The notes beneath the pieces are model-generated. The model searched no databases. It was not told where the DNA came from and worked only from the letters and a program-made list of their open reading frames with translations. From contig DJXH01000037.1 in the NCBI GenBank assembly GCA_002449665.1, positions 60,442 through 124,441 of the forward strand: a DNA stretch of 64,000 nt, read 5' to 3'. Shown piece after piece: positions 27,205 to 36,206 of the stretch (position 1 is its first letter; every line of letters starts with the position of its first letter). Source of the DNA: Bacteroidales bacterium UBA7009 (GTDB lineage Bacteria > Bacteroidota > Bacteroidia > Bacteroidales > Paludibacteraceae). Both the position numbers and the translations under genes were made by a program.

Positions 27205-27855
27205 ATGAACAAACTTATTACGTTAGAGCAAGCCGTAGAGAAGGTGCATGACGGAATGACCGTTATGTTCGGCGGCTTTTTAGGCAACGGCAGTCCCGTT
27301 CAGATAACGGATGCATTAGTGGAAAAAGGCGTAAAAGACCTTACTATCATTGCCAACGACACTGCTTTTGACAATATCGCTCACGGCAAACTTGTAGCCA
27401 ATCACCAAGTAAAACGTGCCATCGTATCACATACCGGCACCAACAAAGAGACTGCCATTCAGAAGAATGCCGGTACTCTCATTGTTGACTACGTACCACA
27501 GGGAACGCTTGCAGAGCGCATTCGCGCTAAAGGCGCAGGTCTTGGCGGCGTGCTTACTCCTACGGGCATAGGTACAATAATGGCAGACGGCAAAGAGGTG
27601 ATAAAAATAGACGGCAAAGATTATCTGCTCGAGAAACCTCTCGGAGCCGACATCGCCATTCTGCGTGCCAACATCGTTGACGAAGACGGCAATATGGTCT
27701 TCCTCGGTACTACGCAGAACTTCAACCCGCTGATGGCAACGGCTGCCGACTATGTAATAGTAGAGGCAGAAAAACTCGTAAAACGCGGTGAGATAGCCCC
27801 CGAGCATGTTCACGCTTCAGGCATATATGTAGATGCCATCTACGTTGAGAAATAA
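27205..27855 (+). CDS. atoD: Butyryl-CoA:acetoacetate CoA-transferase, alpha subunit
   Basis: 216 residues from the ATG at 27205; an in-frame ATG at 27175 would add ten unlikely residues. Class I CoA-transferase alpha signatures: VMFGGFLGNGSPVQITDALVEKG, SHTGTNKETAIQKNAGTL, VPQGTLAERIRAKGAGLGGVLTPTGIGT and GADIAILRANIVDEDGN. Moves CoA from butyryl-CoA to acetoacetate, giving butyrate and acetoacetyl-CoA. Its partner atoA is over 10 kb downstream at the other side of the lysine genes. Confidence 0.92.
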   Translation: MNKLITLEQAVEKVHDGMTVMFGGFLGNGSPVQITDALVEKGVKDLTIIANDTAFDNIAHGKLVANHQVKRAIVSHTGTNKETAIQKNAGTLIVDYVPQGTLAERIRAKGAGLGGVLTPTGIGTIMADGKEVIKIDGKDYLLEKPLGADIAILRANIVDEDGNMVFLGTTQNFNPLMATAADYVIVEAEKLVKRGEIAPEHVHASGIYVDAIYVEK

Positions 27856-27916
27856 TGCGTGGTTAAAATTATAACTTACGCCTTAACAGATTAATTTATA
27901 TAAAAAAATAAACGAA

Positions 27917-28309
27917 ATGGAATACAGGACAAAATTGAGATTGAGAATGAGCGCAAAAGATGCTCACTATGGAGGCAACTTGGTGGACGGAGCACACATG
28001 GTTCACTTGTTCGGCGACGTGGCTACCGAACTGCTCATTATGCGTGACGGTGACGAGGGCTTGTTCCGCGCCTACGACCAAATAGACTTTTTGGCACCCG
28101 TCTATGCAGGTGACTACATAGAGGCAGAGGGTTGGATTGACCGCGAAGGCAACACCAGTCGCCACATGATGTTTGAAGCAAGGAAAGTGGCTGTTGCCCG
28201 TCCTGATATTTCTGCGTCGGCTGCCGACGAACTTAATGAGCCGATAGTGGTATGCCGTGCCAGCGGCACCTGCGTAACCCCGAAAGACTGCCAACGCAAA
28301 AGCAATTGA
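27917..28309 (+). CDS. kal: 3-Aminobutyryl-CoA ammonia-lyase
   Basis: 130 residues, single hot-dog domain. The opening ([38 protein letters not shown]) and [23 protein letters not shown] match the lysine-pathway ammonia-lyase. Releases ammonia from 3-aminobutyryl-CoA to give crotonyl-CoA for Bcd. The stop codon lies inside a 7-bp tandem repeat that runs to the start of kce. Confidence 0.9.
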   Translation: MEYRTKLRLRMSAKDAHYGGNLVDGAHMVHLFGDVATELLIMRDGDEGLFRAYDQIDFLAPVYAGDYIEAEGWIDREGNTSRHMMFEARKVAVARPDISASAADELNEPIVVCRASGTCVTPKDCQRKSN

Positions 28310-28335
28310 TAATTGACAATTGATAATTGATAATT
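28304..28335 (+). repeat. 7-bp tandem repeat between kal and kce
   Basis: AATTGAT is repeated 4.6 times with one T-to-C change at 28317. The repeat overlaps the kal stop and ends exactly at the kce ATG, where it makes up the whole ribosome landing zone. Confidence 0.85.
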
Positions 28336-29166
28336 ATGGATAAACTGATTATCACTGCCGCTATCTGCGGCGCTGAGGTTACCAAAGAGCAGAACCCCAA
28401 CGTACCATATACTGTAGAAGAGATAGTACGCGAGGCGAAGATGGCACACGAAGCCGGTGCGGCAATCGTTCATCTTCACGTCCGCTTTGACGACGGTACG
28501 CCCACTCAAAGTCGTGAGCGTTTTCAGGAATGTACAGAGGCTATTCTCAAAGAATGTCCCGATGTCATACTTATCCCCTCCACTGGCGGTGCCGTAGGTA
28601 TGACCCCTGATGAGCGTCTTCAGTCAACCGACACCACCCCCACTCCAGAGATGGCAACGCTTGACTGCGGTACGTGTAACTTCGGCGATGAGATTTTCGA
28701 CAACACCATGCCCACCATGCGCGCCTTCGGCAAACGTATGATTGAGCGCGGCATCAAGCCCGAATACGAGTGCTTTGAGATGGGACACCTTGATACCATA
28801 CTGAAAATGGCAAAGAAAGGTGAAGTGCCCGGCGCACCTATGCAGTTTAACTTCGTACTCGGTGTTCCGGGCTGCACCCCCGCAACGGTGGATAACCTGT
28901 GCTGGTTGGTAAATAAGATTCCCGCAGGCTCCACTTGGACCGTAACGGGCGTAGGGCGCAGTGCCTTCCCGATGGCTGCCGCTGCAATCGCTATGGGCGG
29001 CAACGTGCGCGTAGGCTTTGAAGACAACCTGTACTTGAGCAAAGGTGTGCTTGCCAAGTCCAATGCCGAACTTGTAGAGAAAGTGGTGCGCCTTGCCCGC
29101 GAACTCGGCAGGGAGATTGCTACGAGCGATGAAGCCCGCGAAATACTCGGACTGAAAAAGAGATAA
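28336..29166 (+). CDS. kce: 3-Keto-5-aminohexanoate cleavage enzyme
   Basis: 276 residues from the ATG at 28336. BKACE (DUF849) TIM-barrel protein: DKLIITAAICGAEVTKEQNPNVPYT at the start, zinc ligands in AAIVHLHVR (HxH) and a downstream Glu (VRVGFEDNLYLSKG). It condenses 3-keto-5-aminohexanoate with acetyl-CoA to give 3-aminobutyryl-CoA and acetoacetate. Placed between kal and kdd, in line with the reaction order. Confidence 0.95.
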   Translation: MDKLIITAAICGAEVTKEQNPNVPYTVEEIVREAKMAHEAGAAIVHLHVRFDDGTPTQSRERFQECTEAILKECPDVILIPSTGGAVGMTPDERLQSTDTTPTPEMATLDCGTCNFGDEIFDNTMPTMRAFGKRMIERGIKPEYECFEMGHLDTILKMAKKGEVPGAPMQFNFVLGVPGCTPATVDNLCWLVNKIPAGSTWTVTGVGRSAFPMAAAAIAMGGNVRVGFEDNLYLSKGVLAKSNAELVEKVVRLARELGREIATSDEAREILGLKKR

Positions 29167-29199
29167 CTAAAAGAATAATAATCAAAAAAAATAACAACA

Positions 29200-30273
29200 A
29201 TGCAAAAACATGGTAACAAATACGGTGTACACCGTGTAATCGAACCGCTTGGCGTACTGCCACAGCCCGCAAACAAGGTTGACAACAACATGGACGAAAT
29301 CTACGACAACGAGATTCTCATTGATGTACAGACTCTTAACATTGACTCCGCTTCCTTTACCGACATCCACAACTATGCTCGTCAGCAGGCAGGCGAAGGT
29401 GCTTCGGAAGAGCGCATAATGGAAGAGATAAAGAAAGAGATGCTGCTTAACGTAGAACTCCAAGGCAAGCACCGCAACCGTCGTACCGGTTCGGGCGGAA
29501 TGTTGCTCGGAAAAGTTGAGAAAATAGGCGATGCCCTCAAAGGCAAAATCGACCTCAAAGAAGGCGACCGTATCGCTACCCTCGTTTCTCTCTCTCTCAC
29601 TCCGCTCCGCATAGACGAGATTCTTGCCATTCGCGCCGATGTTGACCAAGTGGACATCAAAGGTAAAGCCATATTGTTTGAAAGCGGCATCTACGCCAAG
29701 ATACCCGATGATATGCCCGAAAAATTGGCTCTTTCGGCTCTTGACGTTGCCGGTGCTCCCGCACAGACTGCCAAACTCTGCCAATACGGTCAGACCGTTG
29801 TTATACTCGGTGCAGGCGGCAAGAGCGGTATGCTCTGCTGCTATGAGGCTAAAAAGCGCGTAGGCGTAACGGGTACCGTAATAGGTATAGCCAACAGCCC
29901 CAAATCGACACAGCGTATCAAAGACCTCGGTTTCTGCGACATAGTAGAGAGTGCCGCCGGTATGACACCCGTACAGGTAAATGAAATGGTAAGCCGTCTG
30001 ACCAACGGAAAGATGGCAGACGTAACCATCAACTGCGTAAACGTACCCGACCAAGAGATGACCGCCATACTCTGCACCAAGGACGACGGTATAGTTTATT
30101 TCTTCTCAATGGCTACGAGTTTCACCAAGGCCTCTCTCGGAGCAGAAGGAATCGGCGCAGACGTTAATATGATTATGGGTAACGGCTATACCAAAGGTCA
30201 TGCCGAGTTTACTCTCCAAGAACTGCGTGAGTGCCCCGCTCTTCGCAAGATTTTTGAAGAACTTTACGCTTAA
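29200..30273 (+). CDS. kdd: L-erythro-3,5-diaminohexanoate dehydrogenase
   Basis: 357 residues. The N-terminus (GNKYGVHRVIEPLGVLPQPANKVDN) is typical of this lysine-pathway enzyme. It has a medium-chain-like NAD(P)-binding region (VVILGAGGKSGMLCCYEAKK, GTVIGIANSPKSTQRIKDLG). Oxidatively deaminates 3,5-diaminohexanoate to 3-keto-5-aminohexanoate, yielding NADH. Twenty bases before kamA. Confidence 0.94.
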   Translation: MQKHGNKYGVHRVIEPLGVLPQPANKVDNNMDEIYDNEILIDVQTLNIDSASFTDIHNYARQQAGEGASEERIMEEIKKEMLLNVELQGKHRNRRTGSGGMLLGKVEKIGDALKGKIDLKEGDRIATLVSLSLTPLRIDEILAIRADVDQVDIKGKAILFESGIYAKIPDDMPEKLALSALDVAGAPAQTAKLCQYGQTVVILGAGGKSGMLCCYEAKKRVGVTGTVIGIANSPKSTQRIKDLGFCDIVESAAGMTPVQVNEMVSRLTNGKMADVTINCVNVPDQEMTAILCTKDDGIVYFFSMATSFTKASLGAEGIGADVNMIMGNGYTKGHAEFTLQELRECPALRKIFEELYA

Positions 30274-30292
30274 TCACAAAAATAACATTATT

Positions 30293-31570
30293 ATGGCTGA
30301 AAGCAGAAGAAAACAACTGTTTCCCAACGTCAGCGACAGCGATTGGAACGATTGGCACTGGCAAGTAAGAAACCGCATTGAGACCCTTGACGAGCTCAAA
30401 AAATACGTTCAGCTGACAGACGAGGAGCAGGAAGGCGTGCGCAGTGTGCTCAGTACACTGCGTATGGCCATCACTCCTTATTATTTGAGTCTTATCAATC
30501 CCGACGATCCGTATGACCCTATTCGCCGCCAGTGTATTCCCACGGCAGCAGAGACACATCTTGCAGATGCCGACCTGCTCGACCCTCTGCACGAGGACGA
30601 AGACTCACCCGTACCCGGGCTGACACACCGCTATCCCGATCGTGTACTCTTCCTCATAACGGATATGTGTTCTATGTACTGCCGCCACTGTACCCGTCGC
30701 CGTTTTGCAGGTCAGAAAGACGATGAGAGTCCGTCGGAGCGCATTGAGAAAGCACTCGAATACATAGAGAAGACGACAACGGTAAGAGACGTACTGCTCT
30801 CGGGCGGAGATGCGCTGATGGTGGGCGACAAAAAACTTGAGTACATCATCTCTCGTCTTCGCGCGATAGAACACGTGGAGATAGTCCGTCTCGGCAGCCG
30901 TGTACCCGTAGTATGCCCTCAGCGTATAACACCCGAACTTTGTGCAATGCTGAGTAAGTACCACCCCATCTGGCTCAATACCCACTTCAACCACCCCGCC
31001 GAAGTAACGGCAGAGTCCCGCCGCGCCTGCGAGATGCTTGCCAACGCCGGTATCCCTCTCGGCAACCAGAGCGTGCTGCTGCGCGGAGTGAATGACTGTG
31101 TATATATTCAGCGCGAATTGGTGCACGAACTTGTCAAGATGCGCGTTCGTCCTTATTACCTCTATCAGTGCGACTTAAGTCAAGGACTTGAACATTTCCG
31201 TACACCCGTGTCAAAAGGTATAGAGATAATAGAAGGTCTGCGCGGTCATACCTCCGGCTATTGCGTACCCACTTTCGTTGTGGATGCCCCGGGCGGAGGC
31301 GGCAAGACACCTGTTATGCCGCAGTATGTCATATCACAGTCTCCGGGTCGCGTGGTACTGCGCAACTTCGAGGGCGTGATAACTACTTACACCGAGCCGC
31401 TTGACTACAAGAACGACTGCCACTGCCCCGCCTGCGAGGCTGAAAGGCAGAAGAAAGTGGCAGCAGACAAGGCTGTGGACGGCGTTATCTCTCTGCTTGA
31501 AGGCGAGCGTATGAACATCGAACCCGCTCACCTCAAACGCCACGAGAGAAACGAAGCAAGAAAACAATAA
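30293..31570 (+). CDS. kamA: Lysine 2,3-aminomutase
   Basis: 425 residues from the ATG at 30293; in-frame sequence from 30200 overlaps kdd and is rejected. Radical SAM cluster CSMYCRHC with Cys at 126, 130 and 133, PLP lysine in DAPGGGGKTP (K338), and Cys pair near the end (CHCPACEAE) as in the clostridial enzyme's zinc site. Converts L-lysine to L-beta-lysine, the first step of the pathway; oxygen-sensitive, cytoplasmic. Confidence 0.97.
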   Translation: MAESRRKQLFPNVSDSDWNDWHWQVRNRIETLDELKKYVQLTDEEQEGVRSVLSTLRMAITPYYLSLINPDDPYDPIRRQCIPTAAETHLADADLLDPLHEDEDSPVPGLTHRYPDRVLFLITDMCSMYCRHCTRRRFAGQKDDESPSERIEKALEYIEKTTTVRDVLLSGGDALMVGDKKLEYIISRLRAIEHVEIVRLGSRVPVVCPQRITPELCAMLSKYHPIWLNTHFNHPAEVTAESRRACEMLANAGIPLGNQSVLLRGVNDCVYIQRELVHELVKMRVRPYYLYQCDLSQGLEHFRTPVSKGIEIIEGLRGHTSGYCVPTFVVDAPGGGGKTPVMPQYVISQSPGRVVLRNFEGVITTYTEPLDYKNDCHCPACEAERQKKVAADKAVDGVISLLEGERMNIEPAHLKRHERNEARKQ

Positions 31571-31592
31571 AAGTAGGACTATCCAGCAAGAT

Positions 31593-32513
31593 ATGAAACT
31601 TATTGAGGCACTGCTACAAAAAAGGAGTTGTTCGGTAACGGGTATGGAGAAAAACACCGGCAAGACGGTTACACTGAACTACCTTCTTCAACACCTGCCG
31701 CCCACAACCCGAGTAGCAGTAACCTCGATAGGACTTGACGGCGAGAGCAAAGACCAAGTAACCGGCACACATAAGCCGGAGATTAAACTGAAAGAGGGAA
31801 TGATCTTCGCCACGTCTGAAAAACACTACAGACAAAGGCGGTTGGTGTCGGAACTGCTTGATATAAGTGCAGAACGGACGGCATTAGGAAGATTGGTAAC
31901 GGCGAGAGTACTGACAGAAGGCAAGGTGATGCTATCCGGTCCGGGAGCGACACAAAGTATATCCCGCTGGATGTATGAGACTCGAGGATTGGCTGACATA
32001 ACGCTGATTGACGGTGCATTAAGTCGTTTGAGTCTTGCCACGCCTACCGTTAGCGAATCGCTCATACTTGCCACAGGTGCCGCCTACTCCGCCAACATAG
32101 ATACACTCGTGAGAAACACCGCATACGTGGTAGAACTTATCAACCTGCCGCTGACGGAAATGTCGGAGGACGAGTTGAGCAAAGAGATAACAACGGCTCA
32201 AACAGCATATATAAAAATAGAAGGCGCACTGACCGACAGAAACGTGGAGAATATTCTCAACGACAAGACGGCTGCCGATAAAGAAATTATAATTCAAGAC
32301 TTTACCAAAGTGTTTGCCGATATGATGCTGTGGCATAGGCTAAGGAAAACACACAAAGTGAGCGTAAGAAGCAAAAGTGAACTGATAGGGATAACCGTCA
32401 ACCCTATCGCGCCAAATGGGATGAGACTGCACTCGGACATAGTTTGCGAAATGCTCCGCGAGAAAGTGAATATCCCCGTATATGATTTGGTAGGAGGAAT
32501 AGCATTTGAATAG
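31593..32513 (+). CDS. kamB: Lysine 5,6-aminomutase reactivase subunit KamB
   Basis: 306 residues with an N-terminal P-loop-like GMEKNTGKTVTLNYLL and a G3E-like layout (IGLDGE, then ATARVLTEGKVMLSGPG region). I recognise it as the small partner of the MutS-like KamC found next to kamDE in lysine fermenters. Together they are thought to exchange damaged cobalamin on the mutase using ATP. Followed by kamC with an 8-base overlap. Confidence 0.85.
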   Translation: MKLIEALLQKRSCSVTGMEKNTGKTVTLNYLLQHLPPTTRVAVTSIGLDGESKDQVTGTHKPEIKLKEGMIFATSEKHYRQRRLVSELLDISAERTALGRLVTARVLTEGKVMLSGPGATQSISRWMYETRGLADITLIDGALSRLSLATPTVSESLILATGAAYSANIDTLVRNTAYVVELINLPLTEMSEDELSKEITTAQTAYIKIEGALTDRNVENILNDKTAADKEIIIQDFTKVFADMMLWHRLRKTHKVSVRSKSELIGITVNPIAPNGMRLHSDIVCEMLREKVNIPVYDLVGGIAFE

Positions 32514-33834
32514 ACTAAAAGACATATTAACAACACCTTGCGGCATACGTTATATGCTGACAGGGCTTGATTTGCAGTCGGCTTCCTCGCGCCGTATGCT
32601 GCTTGACCGGCAGATGATGACAAGCGCGGAGGAGATACAAAAAGCCTACGACGAACTTAAAGAATATGTCTATATAGTAAATCAACCGGCAGAACAACTT
32701 AATATCAAGACTTTGCAGTTTCGCCTGCAAGGCTTGAAAGACCTCAGGCTGACACTAAACAACCTGAATGAAAATCGTCTGCTTGACGATATAGAATTAT
32801 TTGAAATAAAGCATCTTGCGATGCTGGCAGAGCAAGTGAGGGAACAGATGACAAAAATGCACCTTACTTGCTTGTTACCCGATATGAAACCTATTGTGAA
32901 GATGCTTGACCCAGATGGGCTGAATATCTCCACATTCTATATATACGAATCATACAGCGAAACGCTGAAAGAACTACGAAACAGACTAAAACAAGAGCCT
33001 CAAGACGAAAAGACCTTTGTAAGTATGCAAGAGGAGGAAGAGCGGATAAGAAAAGAACTGACTCGCCGACTCCACCCATATACAGAAACTATAAATAAGG
33101 CTTTTACGATATTGGCTCAAACGGATATACTGCTTGCCAAGGCTATACAGATACGCGACTTTAACCTCTGCATACCTTCTATAGGCAACCACACCGAATA
33201 TACGGATATGTGGAACCCCGAAGTGAAGTCATTCGTAGAAGCTCAAGGCGGTGAATATCAGACCAATTCCATTAGTCTTTACGACAACCCTACCCTGCTT
33301 ACAGGCTCTAATATGGGCGGGAAAACAGTGGTACTACAAACTCTGACACTTTGTCAGTATTTATTTCAATTTGGTTTCGGTATTCCTGCGAACACAGCGA
33401 CTATCTGTCAAAAAGATTATATTCGACTACATATATCTGACAATCAGTCAGCCGAGAAAGGACTGAGTTCGTTTGGTGCTGAAATGCGTGAGATAGATGA
33501 GATAATACATCTTGCACGCACCGACAGCAGTCTGCTCGCTCTTATAGACGAGCCTGCCCGCACGACCAATCCCGTAGAGGGGACGGCACTTGTAAGCGGA
33601 CTTATTGAAACCGTCGTTCCAACGCGCCAAAGCATAGTCATCGTTACCCACTATAACGTAAACGCAGACGGCTGCAAGTGTTACAGAGTAAGGGGATTGG
33701 AGAACGGAAAAATGAACTACAGGCTTGTTCAGACCGGCTCGCAGGACGTGCCGCACGAGGCACTGAATATAGCGCGCGAACTCGGTATAGACAATGAGTG
33801 GCTGCAAAAAACAGAAAAACATTTGAATAATTAA
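32506..33834 (+). CDS. kamC: Lysine 5,6-aminomutase reactivase ATPase KamC (MutS-like)
   Basis: 442 residues with the MutS C-terminal ATPase: Walker A TGSNMGGKTVVLQT near residue 268, the STAEK-like SAEKGLSSFGAEMREI, Walker B SLLALIDEPARTTNPVEG and VIVTHYN. The mismatch-binding domains are absent, as expected for KamC. The start is TTG at 32506, inside kamB, with a strong AGGAGGA Shine-Dalgarno at 32492-32498; the first in-frame ATG is 16 codons later and would cut conserved sequence. Such an SD is rare in Bacteroidota. Confidence 0.87.
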   Translation: MNRLKDILTTPCGIRYMLTGLDLQSASSRRMLLDRQMMTSAEEIQKAYDELKEYVYIVNQPAEQLNIKTLQFRLQGLKDLRLTLNNLNENRLLDDIELFEIKHLAMLAEQVREQMTKMHLTCLLPDMKPIVKMLDPDGLNISTFYIYESYSETLKELRNRLKQEPQDEKTFVSMQEEEERIRKELTRRLHPYTETINKAFTILAQTDILLAKAIQIRDFNLCIPSIGNHTEYTDMWNPEVKSFVEAQGGEYQTNSISLYDNPTLLTGSNMGGKTVVLQTLTLCQYLFQFGFGIPANTATICQKDYIRLHISDNQSAEKGLSSFGAEMREIDEIIHLARTDSSLLALIDEPARTTNPVEGTALVSGLIETVVPTRQSIVIVTHYNVNADGCKCYRVRGLENGKMNYRLVQTGSQDVPHEALNIARELGIDNEWLQKTEKHLNN

Positions 33835-33837
33835 GAT

Positions 33838-35391
33838 ATGGAAAGTAAGTTAGGATTAGACTTTAAGAAAGTAGAGTATGCCCGCTCGCTTGCCAAAGGT
33901 ATTGCCAACGATGTACAGAATTTCGTAGAGCAATACACGACTGTGGCAGTGGAGCGCACACTGAGCCGCCTTATGGGCATAGACGGAGTGGATGCCAACG
34001 GCGTACCCCTTCCCAACGTAGTGGTAGATGCACTGAAAGACAAAGGCGTATTAGGAGAAGGCGTGTTGTTTTTCCTCGCGAACACAATGATTCGCACCGG
34101 TCTTTGTCCGCAGGATATTGCCGAGAAAGTAGCAACGGGCGATATTGACATCACCGAGGTGTTTACACGCGACCCAAAACGCATAGCCGAAGTGCTGCAG
34201 CCCGTGATAGACAGCAGCATAGAGCGTATACGCACACGCCGCCAAAGACGCGAACGCTATCTTGAGACGATAGGCGAAGGTCCTAAACCCTATCTATATA
34301 TAATAGTGGCAACGGGCAATATATACGAAGACGTGGTGCAAGCCCAAGCCGGTGCAAGACAAGGCGCGGACGTGATAGCCGTGATACGCACCACCGGTCA
34401 GTCACTGCTCGACTACGTGCCATACGGAGCCACCACGGAAGGTTTCGGCGGCACGTTTGCCACACAGGAGAACTTCCGCATAATGCGCAAAGCACTTGAC
34501 GAAGTGGGTGAAGAGCAAGGCAGATACATACGCCTTTGCAACTACTGTTCAGGACTTTGTATGCCGGAGATTGCCATTATGGGTGCTTTTGAGGGATTAG
34601 ATGTTATGCTCAACGATGCTCTGTATGGTATTCTTTTCCGCGACATCAATATGCAGCGCACGCTCATTGACCAGTATATGTCGCGTATCATCAACGGTTT
34701 TGCCGGTGTTATCATCAACACCGGCGAGGACAACTACCTCACTACCGCCGATGCCGTAGAAGCCGCTCACACCGTTCTTGCCAGCGACCTTATCAATGAG
34801 CAACTTGCACTGATGGCAGGGCTCAAAGAGGAGCAGATGGGACTCGGACACGCCTTTGAGATGGATCCGATGCTCGAAAACGGGTTCCTGCTCGAATTAG
34901 CACAAGCGCAGATGACACGCGAGATATTCCCGAAAGCGACACTCAAGTATATGCCGCCTACCAAGTTTATGACAGGTAATATCTTCCGTGGTCATATTCA
35001 AGACGCGCTGTTTAATATGATAGGTATATGGACACACCAAGGCATACAACTGCTCGGTATGCCGACAGAAGCCATTCACACACCCTTTATGTCCGACCGC
35101 TACTTGAGCATCGAGAACGCGAAATATATCTTCAACAATATGCACAGCATAGGAGAGGAGATGGAGTTCCGCGAGGGCGGTATATGCCGCCGCCGTGCCG
35201 CCGAAGTGGTGGACAAGACTATCGTTCTGTTGGAAGAGATAACCAAAGAAGGACTTTTTACCGCACTTGAAAAAGGTATTTTCGGCGATGTCAAACGCCC
35301 GAAGAACGGCGGTAAAGGTCTGCAAGGCGTAACGCTGAAAGGCGATAACTATTTGAACCCGTTTGTTGAACTGATGAAAGGAAAACGTTAA
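33838..35391 (+). CDS. kamD: D-lysine 5,6-aminomutase alpha subunit
   Basis: 517 residues, full length. LGLDFKKVEYARSLAKGIANDVQNFVEQYTTVAVERT at the N-terminus and the TIM-barrel body with TTGQSLLDYVPYGATTEGFGGTFATQENFRIMRKALD are distinctive. It binds PLP and substrate and, with KamE and adenosylcobalamin, moves the 6-amino group of beta-lysine to C5. Stop is one base before the kamE ATG. Confidence 0.96.
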   Translation: MESKLGLDFKKVEYARSLAKGIANDVQNFVEQYTTVAVERTLSRLMGIDGVDANGVPLPNVVVDALKDKGVLGEGVLFFLANTMIRTGLCPQDIAEKVATGDIDITEVFTRDPKRIAEVLQPVIDSSIERIRTRRQRRERYLETIGEGPKPYLYIIVATGNIYEDVVQAQAGARQGADVIAVIRTTGQSLLDYVPYGATTEGFGGTFATQENFRIMRKALDEVGEEQGRYIRLCNYCSGLCMPEIAIMGAFEGLDVMLNDALYGILFRDINMQRTLIDQYMSRIINGFAGVIINTGEDNYLTTADAVEAAHTVLASDLINEQLALMAGLKEEQMGLGHAFEMDPMLENGFLLELAQAQMTREIFPKATLKYMPPTKFMTGNIFRGHIQDALFNMIGIWTHQGIQLLGMPTEAIHTPFMSDRYLSIENAKYIFNNMHSIGEEMEFREGGICRRRAAEVVDKTIVLLEEITKEGLFTALEKGIFGDVKRPKNGGKGLQGVTLKGDNYLNPFVELMKGKR

Positions 35392-35392
35392 T

Positions 35393-36181
35393 ATGAGCGA
35401 AGGACTTTATAGTATGGAAGCCAAGGATTTTGACAAAACCTTGGACTTGACCAAAATCAAACCTTACGGCGATACGATGAACGACGGCAAGGTGCAACTC
35501 AGTTTCACCCTACCCGTTCCTTGCGGTGCAGAAGCCGTGGAAGCCGCCAAACAACTGCTCAAGCAGATGGGACTCGAAAACCCTTCTGTGGTATATTATA
35601 AGGAACTGACAGAGGGCTTTACTTTCTTCAACTGCTACGGCAGTTGCACTCATACGGTCAACTACTCGTCCATCTACGTACCAAAAGTGGAATCCACAAC
35701 TATGTCAATGCCTGACACAGATGACTTTATCCGCGAACATTTTGGCAGGAAGATAGTGGTAGTAGGTGCTTCCACGGGTACGGATGCGCATACCGTCGGC
35801 ATTGACGCCATTATGAATATGAAGGGCTATGCCGGACATTACGGACTTGAGCGTTATGATATGATAGAGGCGTATAACCTCGGCTCGCAAGTGCCTAATG
35901 AAGAGTTTATCGCCAAGGCCGTCGAACTCAAAGCTGATGCACTGCTTATATCGCAGACCGTCACGCAAAAAGACGTTCATATAAAGAACCTTACCAACTT
36001 CATTGAACTTATGGAAGCCGAAGGTCTGCGCGACAAGATGATTTGCTGTTGCGGCGGCGCACGTATCACACACGAACTTGCACAAGAACTTGGTTTTGAT
36101 GCCGGTTTCGGTATGAACACCTACGCAGACGACGTGGCATCGTTCATAGTACAAGAGATGGACAAGAGGGGGATGAAATAA
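35393..36181 (+). CDS. kamE: D-lysine 5,6-aminomutase beta subunit (cobalamin-binding)
   Basis: 262 residues. Dimerisation region, then a Rossmann-like B12 domain with the base-off motif DxHxxG (DAHTVG, D131-G136). K144 in NMKG corresponds to the lysine that holds PLP as an imine in the clostridial enzyme. LLISQTVTQKDVHIKNLTNFIELMEAEG and CCGGARIT complete the B12 fold. Full length and apparently active. Confidence 0.96.
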   Translation: MSEGLYSMEAKDFDKTLDLTKIKPYGDTMNDGKVQLSFTLPVPCGAEAVEAAKQLLKQMGLENPSVVYYKELTEGFTFFNCYGSCTHTVNYSSIYVPKVESTTMSMPDTDDFIREHFGRKIVVVGASTGTDAHTVGIDAIMNMKGYAGHYGLERYDMIEAYNLGSQVPNEEFIAKAVELKADALLISQTVTQKDVHIKNLTNFIELMEAEGLRDKMICCCGGARITHELAQELGFDAGFGMNTYADDVASFIVQEMDKRGMK

Positions 36182-36206
36182 TATGACACCTGCAAAATTC
36201 CAAAAT

